DNA of 64,000 bases from NCBI GenBank assembly GCA_950097015.1, contig CATNEN010000015.1:1843501-1907500 (forward strand), read 5' to 3'. Every line of letters starts with the position of its first letter. Within the stretch, counting starts at the first letter, position 1. Made by a program: the position numbers and the translations under genes. Shown here piece after piece: positions 1 through 12,000 of this stretch. A model generated the notes under the pieces. It did not search any database, was not told the origin of the DNA, and was given only the letters and a program-made list of their open reading frames with translations. This DNA comes from Macrostomum hystrix (taxonomy: Eukaryota; Platyhelminthes; Macrostomidae).

Positions 1-397
1 CACGACAGTTATCTGTTAGACACGACAGTTGTCTGTTAGGCATGAGAGTTACCTGTTAGACACGACAGTTATCTGTTAGACACGACAGTTGTCTGTTAGA
101 CACAAGAGTTGTCTGTTAGACACGACAGTTATCTGTTAGACACGACAGTTATCTATTAGACACAAGAGTTGTCTGTTAGACACGACAGTTATCTGTTAGA
201 CACGACAGTTATGTTAGACACGATAGTTATCTGTTAGACACGACAGTTATCTGTTAGACGCGACAGTTATCTGTTAGACACGACAGTTATCTGTTAGACA
301 CGACAGTTGTCTGTTAGACACGAGAGTTGTCTGTTAGACACGACCGTTATCTGTTAGACACGATAGTTGTGTGTTAGTCTGTAAGCCATGAGAGTTA
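1..397. repeat. 20-bp minisatellite
   Basis: About twenty tandem copies of a 20-bp unit with core CAGTTATCTGTTAGACACGA. Variants alternate TTAT and TTGT, and CGACAG and CAAGAG. The array enters from the left edge, so its full size is unknown. It probably lies in an intron or upstream of the channel gene whose first visible exon is at 1089. Confidence 0.95.
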
Positions 398-1088
398 CTG
401 TTAGACAGAAGCATCCACCTGTTTGTCTATTTTGTCCTGCACAATAGATTTTGTAGCTGTATCTAAGTCGCCGTGTTTCCTATTAGTTTTTCCATCATAT
501 TTATACCCCATATTTCAGTTATGAACTCTACAAACAGTTGGTTGATCCTAGCGTCTACAACAAAAGAACTCACCCGAGTCTGTGTGAGGCAAAATTCTCC
601 TGCTTAATTCCCATGATTTGCATTCCTTTTGAGCGAACAACATTCCAAGGCAAATAATTTTTGGTGTTTGAGGTTGTGCGTGAAGTTTTTGAATGTAAGA
701 ATGTTTAACCCACTACATGATGCAGGATTAAATGGGCGACTAATTTTTTGTGTCGGTTTCCTCTCTACCTCCCTCTCCAAGATGTACACTGGTCTTGTGC
801 AACAGTGCGTACATTAAGGCGCAAAATCTATTTAGGCCCAAAATCTATTTTTAGCCTAATTTAAGCTAGTGTACTTTGTGTTGGTGAATGTACATTCGCT
901 GTTTACCCTAGCATGTAGACTGTTTGTTTTATCGAAATCTAGGGTTTAAATGATTTAGACGAAGCCTAAGTTTTATTTCCCTGTGTTCAGTCTACACAGG
1001 TTCGGCTGCTAACTTCATGCTTTGACACTAACCGCCTCGGGATAATAAATCAATTAACCAACCGATAAAAAAATCTATTTTTTTCCAG
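398..1088. other. non-repetitive AT-rich stretch upstream of first visible channel exon
   Basis: No exon was recognised here. The right end is a pyrimidine-rich tract ending in TTTTCCAG, which is the acceptor for the exon at 1089. The N-terminal exons of the receptor (signal peptide and first binding-domain strands) are not visible and should lie to the left of the window. Confidence 0.6.
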
Positions 1089-4000
1089 CCGGTCCCACCG
1101 TAATCCTGCTGGGAATTTACATCAATGGCTTCAACTACATCAGCGAGCAGTCGATGGTGAGCCAAGCATTATTTTGTTTAGTGTTTGTAATTCTCTAATA
1201 ATCATGTGTCCCATGCATGGCCTTTACAACTCTGCGATAAGCATTTTGATCGCATTGACTATTGTCTGTCATTGGTTATTCTTTGGCATTCATTAGTTAA
1301 TTGATTAATAAGCAAATTGGTTCCTATTCATAGAACTGTCATGGAAAGCCTTCGTGCTTAGATGCCTGAAGAATATAAAACAATACTGTTATTTGCAATT
1401 TGTATTAGATGGCGATAGATAGGCTACTAGACACCACAAATAATTAGCGATCGAGCACAATGCGAATAGATGAAAATATTCAGGTCGAGCCGGGAGAAGG
1501 CAATAGTTCTAGCTGTGTCGCACCAGTGGGCTTACTTACAGATGGTTGAAAAAGAACAAATGATAAAATAATTGGGCAAATTCGATGTGGCGAAATGCCA
1601 TTGTGAATGGGACATAGATTTGTGATGGGGCCTAGTTGTAGAGAAATAAGTTACCGGTTGATACACTGTATATCTCATAGGGAAGTAGATTCTAGAAACG
1701 GACAGAGAAAAGTAAGATCTCACAGAGAAGTATATTCTAGAAACAGAGAGGATAGAATGAGATCTCACAGAGAAGTAGATTCTAGAAACAGAGAGGATAG
1801 AATTAGATCTCACAGAGAAGTAGATTCTAGAAACAGAGAGGGTAGAGTGAGATCTCACAGAGAAGTAGATTCTAGAAAAAGAGAGGGTAGAATGAGATCT
1901 CACAGAGAAGTAGATTCTAGAAACAGAGAGGGTAGAATGAGATCTCATAAAGAAGTAGATTCTAGAAACAGAGAGGGTAGAGTGAAATCTTATCGAGAAG
2001 TAGACACTAGAATTGTTAAATAGAAGTATCTTTCATAATGGTATTGTGAGATCTGTACTTTTCAGCTGCATCATGAAAGTGAGCAAATCTGAGTCCCAAT
2101 CTCACCCCAGGACTACGAGATCAACTTGTATATGCGAGAGCAGTGGTGGGACCCGCGACTGGCCTTCAATCGCAGCCTGCTGTGCGGCATGGAGTTCATG
2201 AAGCTGCCTGACAGAGCCTGGGACAAGATCTGGGTGCCCGATGTATTCTTCAGGTGGGTCAATTTGCACCTGGACTGCTTTTAGTACTATAACAGGACAT
2301 GGGACCTATACTATAACAGGACATGGGACCTATACTATAACAGGACATGGGACCTATACTATAACAGGACATGGGACCTATACTATAACAGGACATGGGG
2401 CCTATACTTTAACAGGACATGGGACCTATACTATAACAGGACATGGTCAGGTTACGTTGGGGTCATGTGGTCTACGAGCGTAATTATGAGTAGTTTAAAC
2501 CCTCGTTTTATGTTGGGTCAGGTGACGTCCTTTGATTCATCCTGGTAGTCTGATGACCTCCTTAGATTCATGTGGGGGTCAGGTGACCTCCTTTGATTCA
2601 TCCTGGTAGTCTGATGACCTCCTTAGATTCATGTGGGGGTCAGGTGACCTCCTTAGATTCATGTGGGGGTCAGGTGACCTACTTTGATTCATCCTGGTAG
2701 TCAGGTGACCTCCTTAGATTCATGTGGGGGTCAGGTGACCTCCTTCGATTTATATAGGGGTCAGGTGACCTCCTCGATTAATTATTTCAATAATTATGCA
2801 TTTCAGAAACGAAAAGAAGGCCACCTTTCACGAGGTGACCCTGCCAAATCGACTCATGCGGCTCTACCCCAATGGCACCGTCTACTATGCGGCTAAGTAA
2901 GTGTACAGCTGTTGTTTATATACCGCCCTACCATCTCCCATCCTACTATCTCCCACCCTAACATCTCCCAGCCTACTATCTCCCACTACTATCTCCCACC
3001 CTACTATCTCCCAGCCTACTATCTCCCACCCCACTATCTCCCACCCTACTATCTCCCACCCTACTATCTCCCACCCCACTATCTCCCACCCTACTATCTC
3101 CCAACACACTATCTCCCACCACACTATCTCCCACCCCACTATCTCCCACCCTACTATCTCCCACCCTACTATCTCCCACCCTACTATCACCCAGCCTACT
3201 ATCTCCCACCCTACTATCTCCCACTACTATCTCCCACCCTACTATCTCCCGCCCTGCCTCCCACCATCCTAGATTCTCTAATCTCACTCTGCGCCAAGTC
3301 TTTTGAGTCTCCCATATCAATATTAATTTGACAAGCTGCAAATCACGAGCTCTTGAGCATGTCTCCTGTCACAGGCTAAATCCAATTCGGTTTGCAGAAT
3401 CACGGCCACTCTCTCCTGCCAGATGAAGCTGCACAAGTACCCGCTGGACACTCAGGTGTGTCCCATCCAGTTTGAGTCGTGTGAGTGATGCTTTGCGAGT
3501 GGCTTTACCTCAACTCAAGCTTGAGTAGGGCGTCTGACCTCTGCGCTGCGCAATCGGGCGGTCCATTACGAAACATTGAAAATAAGCTTTTTTGTACCAA
3601 TACTATTGTACATATTATTCACTACTTACTAACTGAGCTACTTTAAGTAGTAGCGTGAGATAATCAAAACTCTCCAAATATCGACTTCAGTCGGGCATAC
3701 GGTCAAGGCCAATGTTTATCAGTGGCGACCGGCACCAGTGGAAAAGGACGAGCAACTGATTTTGCCTCAGTTTGAGTTGCACGCAACGAATACGAAAAAC
3801 TGTCAGCAGACTTATGCCACAGGTCAGTTCTGGACCTCTGCCGTGTTAAATACATATGGACTCAACTTATTTTCAGGGTTTACTGTCTATAGGCGAGATT
3901 GGTTCTCACATTGATTCTCACCTGTTAGATAAGCTCCCACCTGTTAGATAATCTCTCACCTGTTAGATAAGCTCTCACCTGTTAGATAAGCTCTCACCTG

Positions 4001-7000
4001 TTACATCAGCTCCTGTTTCACCTGTTTCTCACCTGTTAGATAGATTCTCACCTGTTAGATATATTCTCACCTGTTAGATATATTCTCACCTGTTAGATAG
4101 ATTCTCACCTGTTAGATAGATTCTCACCTGTTAGATCGATTCTCACCTGTTAGATAGATTCTCACTTGTTAAATATATTCTCACCTGTTAGATATATTCT
4201 CACCTGTTAGATAAGCTCCCACCTGTTAGATAAGCTCTCACCTGTTACATCAGCTCCTGTTTCACCTGTTTCTCACCTGTTAGATATATTCTCACCTGTT
4301 AGATAGATTCTCAGCTGTTAGATATATTCTCGCCTGTTAGATAGATTCTCACCTGTTAGATAGATTCTCACCTGTTAGATATATTCTCAGCTGTTAGATA
4401 GATTCTCACCTGTTAGATATATTCTCACCTGTTAGATAGATTCTCACCTGTTAGATATATTCTCACCTGTTAGATAGATTCTCACCTGTTGGATATATTC
4501 TCAGCTGTTAGATATATTCTCACCTGTTAGATATATTCTCACCTGTTAGATATATTCTCACCTGTTAGATAGATTCTCACCTGTTAGATAGATTCTCACC
4601 TGTTAGATATATTCTCGCCTGTTAGATAGATTCTCAGCTGTTAGATAGATTCTCACCTGTTAGATATATTCTCAGCTGTTAGATAGATTCTCACCTGTTA
4701 GATATATTCTCACCTGTTAGATAGATTCTCACCTGTTGGATATATTCTCACCTGTTAGATAGATTCTCACCTGTTGGATATATTCTCAGCTGTTAGATAT
4801 ATTCTCACCTGTTAGATAGATTCTCACCTGTTAGATATATTCTCACCTGTTAGATAGATTCTCACCTGTTGGATATATTCTCACCTGTTAGATAGATTCT
4901 CACCTGTTAGATAGATTCTCACCTGTTAGATAGATTCTCACCTGTTAGATAGATTCTCAGCTGTTAGATTCTCAGCTGTTAGATAGATTCTCACCTGTTA
5001 GATAGATTCTCACCTGTTAGATAGATTCTCACCTGTTAGATAGATTCTCACCTGTTAGATAGATTCTCAGCTGTTAGATAGATTCTCACCTGTTAGATAG
5101 ATTCTCAGCTGTTAGATAGATTCTCACCTGTTAGATAGATTCTCACCTGTTAGATAGATTCTCACCTGTTAGATATATTCTCACCTGTTAGATAGATTCT
5201 CACCTGTTAGATAGATTCTCACCTGTTAGATAGATTCTCACCTGTTAGATAGATTCTCACCTGTTAGATAGATTCTCACCTGTTAGATAGATTCTCACCT
5301 GTTAGATAGAATCTCACCTGTTAGACAGACCCCAATTAGTAGGCTGGCTAGAATTTTGCTACGGCGAACTGTCGAATATAAATTAGCCAAATAACACGCT
5401 CATGAACAGGTGACTATCCCTGCCTTGAAGTAGAGTTTGTACTACGCCGCAACATTGGCTACTACCTCATCCAGCTGTACGTGCCGTCAGTGCTGATTGT
5501 GATTCTCTCCTGGGTGGCCTTCTGGATCTCCATCGATGCAATTCCGGCTAGGGTAACAATAGGACTGCTTACTGTGCTCACCATGACTACTCAGAGTGCC
5601 ACCGCCAGGGCCAGCTTGCCAAGGGTGTCCTACATCAAGGTGATGGGCAGGGATTACAGTCTGGGGTAGCTGGATAGTTGCTAGGGGGTTGATTTGCAGA
5701 GTGGTCTAACGCGTTTGCCTCGCGCGACAAGGTCTCTGAGCTCGATTCGGCGTCGAGGCCACATTTATTTGAGAAGGCTAGGGGTCTAGGGCCAGCCTTC
5801 AAGGCACAGTGAGAGTGTACGCTGCCTGACGATGATGATAAAGTCAGCGCAGATGTACACACACCTGTCTGAGTGTGTGCCTGTGTACAGCATCTGTGTG
5901 CGTGTGTGCTCAGGAGTCAGCGAAATGGGCAGAATTGCCAGATCAAATGATATGCCATTGCGCACAGCCCTCTTGCAAAGGTGGTTGCCAATGCATAGTT
6001 ACTATGTGGTTGCTAAGGCATAGTTATTAGGTGATTGCTGAGCTATAGTTACCATGTGGTTGCTAAGTTATAGTTACTAGGTGGTTGTTAAGGTAGTAGT
6101 CACTAGGTGGTTGCTAAGGCCTGATTTTGGTTGGGATTTCTAGCTAAGCTGACGGTAGTTGTCTAACACAAATCCCGATTTGCACCCCAATCTGCCCAGG
6201 CCATGGACGTGTGGATGAGTGTCTGCCTGCTCTTCGTCTTCGCCTCTCTGCTAGAGTTTGCCGTGGTCAATGTGTTCAGCCGAAAAGAGATTAGAAAAAA
6301 GACTCAAGGTTTGAGCATTCTATCGGAGACTGCCAAGGACATTGAGGACTTGATATGCGCACAGGTGAGCAGTTTTTTAGTTCTTTTCAGTGATAGACAG
6401 TAATATTTTTTACATCCGAATGGAAGGGCCAGGAGAAAGAGCTTTGAAATTAGCAGTTCTTAGAATTGAATCACGCCTCTGCATGTCTATGGCCAAAAGG
6501 CAAGTTGTCTGCGGCTGAAACTCTGCTGTTGTTTTCAGATCAACAATGATAGCGACCAACATGCGGGGGTAAGTTGTTTAAGACCAGAGAAATCGAATAA
6601 GGAAATTGATTTACAAAGTTTGATTGATTTAATTAAATAAAGGATTTTTCTTAATTGTTTTTGTGATTTTGTTGCTAGATTTTGGGAATTTCCGGTGCTG
6701 GTTTTAATTTGATTGGCTCTGTTTTTTAAAGCGCTGTCGTCAGTTCATTCACCAAGGATTACTCAAGGATTCACAGTTAATTTACTAATGATTCTCCAAA
6801 AGCTCTCCAAGGATTCACCTGGGGAATCTCAAGGGAATCCCTGCCTGCTGAAATCCTTGGATTAATACTTGTGGAAATCCTTGGAGAATCTTTGGAGAAT
6901 TATTCAAGAAATTTTTATTGGGATTATCCGAGGATTCACTCGAAATCTAAAAGATTTTTTTAAGGATTTTGTTAATTTCTTTTAGAATAACCCTGAGATT

Positions 7001-8984
7001 CCCCAAGGATTCCCCTGGGATTCCCCGAGGATTCCCCAGAGATTCCCGAAAGAAAAACACTCGTAAGACAGTATAAAAATAGCTGCAGCAGAACCCTTAT
7101 TGGCCACTGACATTTTTTAACCAAATTGGATGCTTTGTGTTGTAACTACGGTAGTTCCTTGTATTCTTGAGCAGCAACTCAATCACTGCATGCAGGCTCT
7201 GTCGTCCATAAGCTCGAGGCCGCAGGTACCTCGGTCCGGCACTAGAGACCCGCGCAGCAGCTACTTGTACTCAGCAGTCAGAGAGCGCTCAGTGGTGCGA
7301 GTCTCTCGGTAGCCTTCTTCTTAGCGCACATGTTCAGCAAGGCTGACTTTGAGAGTCAATTCACACATAAGCCAGCAGCTACTAACCCTTTTTCTATTTT
7401 TGTTTTTATTGAATAGTTCTTTAACTCCCTAACACTTCTCTGCTTCAGGACTTTAGTGAGTACTTCGAAGTACCTACTCATGTCTCCCTCAGGTCAACCA
7501 GTTGATAGATGCAATCCCCGAGTCGGTAGATTCCCTCAGGCCATCAGTCGGTAGATTCCCTCAGGCCTCAGTCGATAGATTCCCTCAGGCCCTCAGTCAA
7601 TAGATTCCCTCAGGCCTCAGTCGATAGATTCCCTCAGGCCCTCAGTCGGTAGATTCCCTCAGGCCCTCAGTCGGTAGATTCCCTCAGGCCCTCAGTCGAT
7701 AGATTCCCTCAGGCCCTCAATCGGTAGATTCCCTCAGGCCCTCAGTCGGTAGATTCCCTCAGGCCCTCAGTCGGTAGATTCCCTCAGGCCCTCAGTCGGT
7801 AGATTCCCTCAGGCCTCAGTCGGTAGATTCCCTCAGGCCTCAGTCGATAGATTCCCTCAAGCCCTCAGTCGATAGATTCCCTCAGGCCCTCAGTCGATAG
7901 ATTCCCTCAAGCCCTCAGTCGATAGATTCCCTCAGGCCCTCAGTCGATAGATTCCCTCAGGCCCTCAGTCGGTAGATTCCTCAGGCCCTCAGTCGATAGA
8001 TTCCCTCAGGCCCGTCAGACCCTCAGCTCATTGTCTCAATCGTGTCCTTCAGTGCCTAACAATCAGCACAATAGCACCTGAACTATCTCAGCTTCTCTTT
8101 ACTGGAGGAAGCTGGGATAGGATGGATGAAGAAGCCTTGATACTCAAACAACTCAAGTGTTCCTACTGTATTTTCATTGCTCACTTTTCTCTCGCTTCAA
8201 CAAACGCTTCGCCCACAAAATGCACACACAACAGCAGAGATTTGATAAAAACAAATTGCTTTTTAAAAAAACTACGACTTACTAACACATTTTTTAGTTA
8301 TAAATTTTTACTGCTGACGTCGATCGAACGGCTTTAAAAGTCGGTTCATCTTAATGGGCAGAAGATTGTTAATCCATTTGGTGCACACTGATGCACATTT
8401 GGTGCAGGCTGCGGACACTGACACAGAAATTGATTCTGTCCATTCCGCTGACTCCTGAGCACACACTCACACAGGTGTGTACATCTGCCCTGAATTTCTC
8501 ATCGTCAGGCAGTGTAGCCTTGGCCTTGTAGGTTGGCCCTCAAGGGCGTAAATTGCACGACAAGACCGGCCAAGCCTTCTCTCCGCGGCTGAGCACCAAA
8601 ATGAATGTGGCCTCGCCGCGGAATCGAGCTCAGGGACCTCGGTGCGAGAGACTTTAGACTGCTCTGCCACCCCGCTGAATTCCACAGGAGAACTTCTGGG
8701 ACGAGAACCCGCCGGATCAGCTGGTTGCCGGGTCAGTCAGGCGGCACATTGCAGCAGCCGCGAAAGGCCACGGAGACGAAGGAGGCTGCGGACGCGGCGG
8801 AGGAGGCGGCGGCGGCGGCGGCGCAGGAGGTCCGTTCAGTGTGTACAGCAGGCGGCAGGCTCATAAGCGTCGCGAGGAGATGCGGCAACGGGCCCGAGTG
8901 ATTGACAAGTTGGCCAGGAAACTGTTCCCATTGGCTTTCATCCTGTTCAATGTGGTGTACTGGATTGGCTACAACCTGTGGTGA
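1089..8984 (+). CDS. Cys-loop ligand-gated chloride channel subunit, glutamate/glycine-receptor type (5'-partial, ten exons)
   Basis: Pentameric anion channel subunit of the plasma membrane. Exons read by eye with GT-AG borders: 1089-1156, 2111-2253, 2807-2896, 3398-3480, 3691-3822, 5410-5639, 6200-6364, 6539-6568, 7196-7225 (or to 7294), 8688-8984; phases join cleanly. The exons give binding-domain strands with WWDPRLAF and [10 protein letters not shown], the signature Cys-loop (two Cys 13 residues apart, PLD inside), a second Cys pair ([13 protein letters not shown]) typical of GluCl and glycine receptors, M1 ([16 protein letters not shown]), M2 starting PARVTIG with a 9' Leu, M3 ([18 protein letters not shown]), a short cytoplasmic loop and M4 ending in YWIGYNLW then TGA. 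The PAR motif before M2 is the known anion-selectivity signature. The M3-M4 loop is partly made by one or two 30-nt exons and by a Gly run (GGC repeat near 8797-8825). Signal peptide exons are missing from the window. Ligand (glutamate versus glycine or another) cannot be decided. Confidence 0.9.
1675..2013. repeat. 45-bp minisatellite in channel intron 1
   Basis: About seven copies of a 45-bp unit containing AGATCTCACAGAGAAGTAGA, diverging at both ends. Because 45 is a multiple of three it leaves open frames on both strands, but these are by-products. It lies between exons 1089-1156 and 2111-2253. Confidence 0.9.
2283..2448. repeat. 24-bp minisatellite in channel intron 2
   Basis: Seven copies of a 24-bp unit with core CTATAACAGGACATGGGAC, starting 30 bp after the donor at 2254. 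Confidence 0.93.
2516..2777. repeat. about 30-bp minisatellite, two alternating forms, in channel intron 2
   Basis: Degenerate tandem units sharing GGTCAGGTGACCTCCTT, alternating a GATTCATGTGGGG form with a GATTCATCCTGGTAGT form. The array ends about 30 bp before the acceptor at 2806. Confidence 0.88.
2931..3255. repeat. 15-bp minisatellite in channel intron 3
   Basis: About twenty-one copies of the 15-bp unit CCTACTATCTCCCAC with single-base variants and a few shortened units. It is pyrimidine-rich on the + strand and open in several frames, but it lies inside an intron. Confidence 0.94.
3905..5325. repeat. 19-bp minisatellite in channel intron 5
   Basis: Roughly seventy-four copies of the 19-bp unit ATTCTCACCTGTTAGATAG. 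A TATATT versus TAGATT variant alternates through the array, and a longer segment (TAAGCTC units followed by CATCAGCTCCTGTTTCACC) occurs twice, near 3950 and 4200, as a higher-order repeat. It makes up most of the intron between 3822 and 5410. Confidence 0.95.
5683..5945 (+). repeat. tRNA-derived SINE, copy A (channel intron 6)
   Basis: The tRNA-like head has GCAGAGTGGTCTAACGCG (A-box-like) and GAGCTCGATTCGG (B-box-like). The body is shared with the copies near 8420-8678 and 20880-21046 and ends in a GTGTGCTCAGGAGTCAGCG tail followed by GGGCAGAAT. The family name is unknown to me. Confidence 0.75.
6000..6120. repeat. degenerate short tandem repeat in channel intron 6
   Basis: Five or six imperfect copies of a roughly 24-bp unit, GGTTGCTAAGGCATAGTTA and variants, follow SINE copy A. 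Confidence 0.7.
6760..7055. repeat. interspersed GGATTC-rich low-complexity region in channel intron 8
   Basis: Short, irregularly spaced copies of AAGGATTC, GGGATTCCC and the complementary GAATCCTTGG give many potential small hairpins. There is no fixed period. Confidence 0.6.
7495..8025. repeat. 25-bp minisatellite in channel intron 9
   Basis: About twenty-one copies of a 25-bp unit with core AGATTCCCTCAGGCCCTCAG; GTCGG and GTCGA forms alternate. It lies between the 30-nt exon at 7196 and the M4 exon at 8688. Confidence 0.94.
8420..8678 (-). repeat. tRNA-derived SINE, copy B (antisense, channel intron 9)
   Basis: On the minus strand the head reads GGCAGAGCAGTCTAAAG, then CCCTGAGCTCGATTCCGCGG (B-box-like), matching copy A. 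The tail GTGTGCTCAGGAGTCAGCGG and GGACAGAATCAA also match. The tRNA head ends about 10 bp before the acceptor of the final channel exon. Confidence 0.78.
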
Positions 8985-9050
8985 CCTGTCAGATCCTCAA
9001 TTTAGGGGAAATTTATCCCCAGTGTGTAATCATAGAAAAACATTTCGATC

Positions 9051-12000
9051 AGAAAACTCCCAAAGAAGAGGATTCTCCTACAGTAAAGAATCCCAATGGA
9101 GAGGATTATCCTACAGTAAAGAATCCCAATGGAGAGGATTATCCTACAGTAAAGAATCCCAATGGAGAGGATTATCCTACAGTAAAGAATCCCAATGGAG
9201 AGGATTATCCTACTGTAAAGAATCCCAATGGAGAGGATTATCCTACAGTAAAGAATCCCAATGGAGAGGATTATCCTACATTAAAGAATCCCAATGGAGA
9301 GGATTATCCTACAGTAAAGAATCCCAATGGAGAGGATTATCCTACAGTAAAGAATCCCAATGGAGAGGATTATCCTACAGTAAAGAATCCCAATGGAGAG
9401 GATTATCCTACAGTAAAGAATCCCAATGGAGAGGATTATCCTACAGTAAAGAATCCCAATGGAGAGGATTATCCTACAGTAAAGAATCCCAATGGAGAGG
9501 ATTATCCTACAGTAAAGAATCCCAATGGAGAGGATTATCCTACAGTAAAGAATCCCAATGGAGAGGATTATCCTACAGTAAAGAATCCCAATGGAGAGGA
9601 TTATCCTACTGTAAAGAATCCCAATGGAGAGGATTATCCTACAGTAAAGAATCCCAATGGAGAGGATTTTCCTACTGTAAAGAATCCCAATGGAGAGGAT
9701 TATCCTACAGTAAAGAATCCCAATGGAGAGGATTATCCTACATTAAGAATCCCATTGGAGAGGATTATCCTACAGTAAAGAATCCTAATGGAGAGGATTA
9801 TCCTACTGTAAAGAATCCCAATGGAGAGGATTATCCTACTGTAAAGAATCCCAATGGAGAGGATTATCCTACAGTAAAGAATCCCAATGGAGAGGATTAT
9901 CCTACAGTAAAGAATCCCAATGGAGAGGATTATCCTACAGTAAAGAATCCCAATGGAGAGGATTATCCTACAGTAAAGAATCCCAATGGAGAGGATTATC
10001 CTACAGTAAAGAATCCCAATGGAGAGGATTATCCTACAGTAAAGAATCCCAATGGAGAGGATTATCCTACAGTAAAGAATCCCAATGGAGAGGATTATCC
10101 TACAGTAAAGAATCCCAATGGAGAGGATTATCCTACAGTAAAGAATCCCAATGGAGAGGATTATCCTACAGTAAGAATCCCAATGGAGAGGATTATCCTA
10201 CAGTAAAGAATCCCAATGGAGAGGATTATCCTACAGTAAGAATCCCAATGGAGAGGATTATCCTACAGTAAAGAATCCCAATGGAGAGGATTATCCTACA
10301 GTAAGAATCCCAATGGAGAGGATTATCCTACAGTAAAGAATCCCAATGGAGAGGATTATCCTACAGTAAAGAATCCCAATGGAGAGGATTATCCTACTGT
10401 AAAGAATCCCAATGGAGAGGATTATCCTACAGTAAAGAATCCCAATGGAGAGGATTATCCTACTGTAAAGAATCCCAATGGAGAGGATTATCCTACTGTA
10501 AAGAATCCCAATGGAGAGGATTATCCTACAGTAAAGAATCCCAATGGAGAGGATTATCCTACAGTAAAGAATCCCAATGGAGAGGATTATCCTACAGTAA
10601 AGAATCCCAATGGAGAGGATTATCCTACAGTAAAGAATCCCAATGGAGAGGATTATCCTACAGTAAAGAATCCCAATGGAGAGGATTATCCTACAGTAAA
10701 GAATCCCAATGGAGAGGATTATCCTACAGTAAAGAATCCCAATGGAGAGGATTATCCTACAGTAAAGAATCCCAATGGAGAGGATTATCCTACAGTAAAG
10801 AATCCCAATGGAGAGGATTATCCTACTGTAAAGAATCCCAATGGAGAGGATTATCCTACAGTAAAGAATCCCAATGGAGAGGATTTTCCTACTGTAAAGA
10901 ATCCCAATGGAGAGGATTATCCTACAGTAAAGAATCCCAATGGAGAGGATTATCCTACAGTAAAGAATCCCAATGGAGAGGATTATCCTACAGTAAAGAA
11001 TCCCAATGGAGAGGATTATCCTACAGTAAAGAATCCCAATGGAGAGGATTATCCTACAGTAAAGAATCCCAATGGAGAGGATTATCCTACAGTAAAGAAT
11101 CCCAATGGAGAGGATTATCCTACAGTAAAGAATCCCAATGGAGAGGATTATCCTACAGTAAAGAATCCCAATGGAGAGGATTATCCTACAGTAAAGAATC
11201 CCAATGGAGAGGATTATCCTACAGTAAAGAATCCCAATGGAGAGGATTATCCTACAGTAAAGAATCCCAATGGAGAGGATTATCCTACAGTAAAGAATCC
11301 CAATGGAGAGGATTTTCCTACTGTAAAGAATCCCAATGGAGAGGATTATCCTACAGTAAAGAATCCCAATGGAGAGGATTATCCTACAGTAAAGAATCCC
11401 AATGGAGAGGATTATCCTACTGTAAAGAATCCCAATGGAGAGGATTATCCTACAGTAAAGAATCCCAATGGAGAGGATTATCCTACAGTAAAGAATCCCA
11501 ATGGAGAGGATTATCCTACAGTAAAGAATCCCAATGGAGAGGATTATCCTACAGTAAAGAATCCCAATGGAGAGGATTATCCTACAGTAAAGAATCCCAA
11601 TGGAGAGGATTATCCTACAGTAAAGAATCCCAATGGAGAGGATTATCCTACAGTAAAGAATCCCAATTGAGAGGATTATCCTACAGTAAGAATCCCAATG
11701 GAGAGGATTATCCTACTGTAAAGAATCCCAATTGAGAGGATTATCCTACAGTAAAGAATCCCAATGGAGAGGATTATCCTACAGTAAAGAATCCCAATTG
11801 AGAGGATTATCCTACAGTAAAGAATCCCAATGGAGAGGATTATCCTACAGTAAAGAATCCTAATGGAGAGGATTATCCTACAGTAAAGAATCCCAATGGA
11901 GAGGATTATCCTACAGTAAAGAATCCCAATTGAGAGGATTATCCTACAGTAAAGAATCCCAATGGAGAGGATTATCCTACAGTAAAGAATCCCAATGGAG

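Noticed and set aside
8902-10206. 434-codon repetitive frame and its overlapping partner frames in the 33-bp array
   Set aside because: They exist only because 33 is a multiple of three. Frames break wherever a 32-bp unit occurs, and the start lies inside the channel's last exon in another frame.
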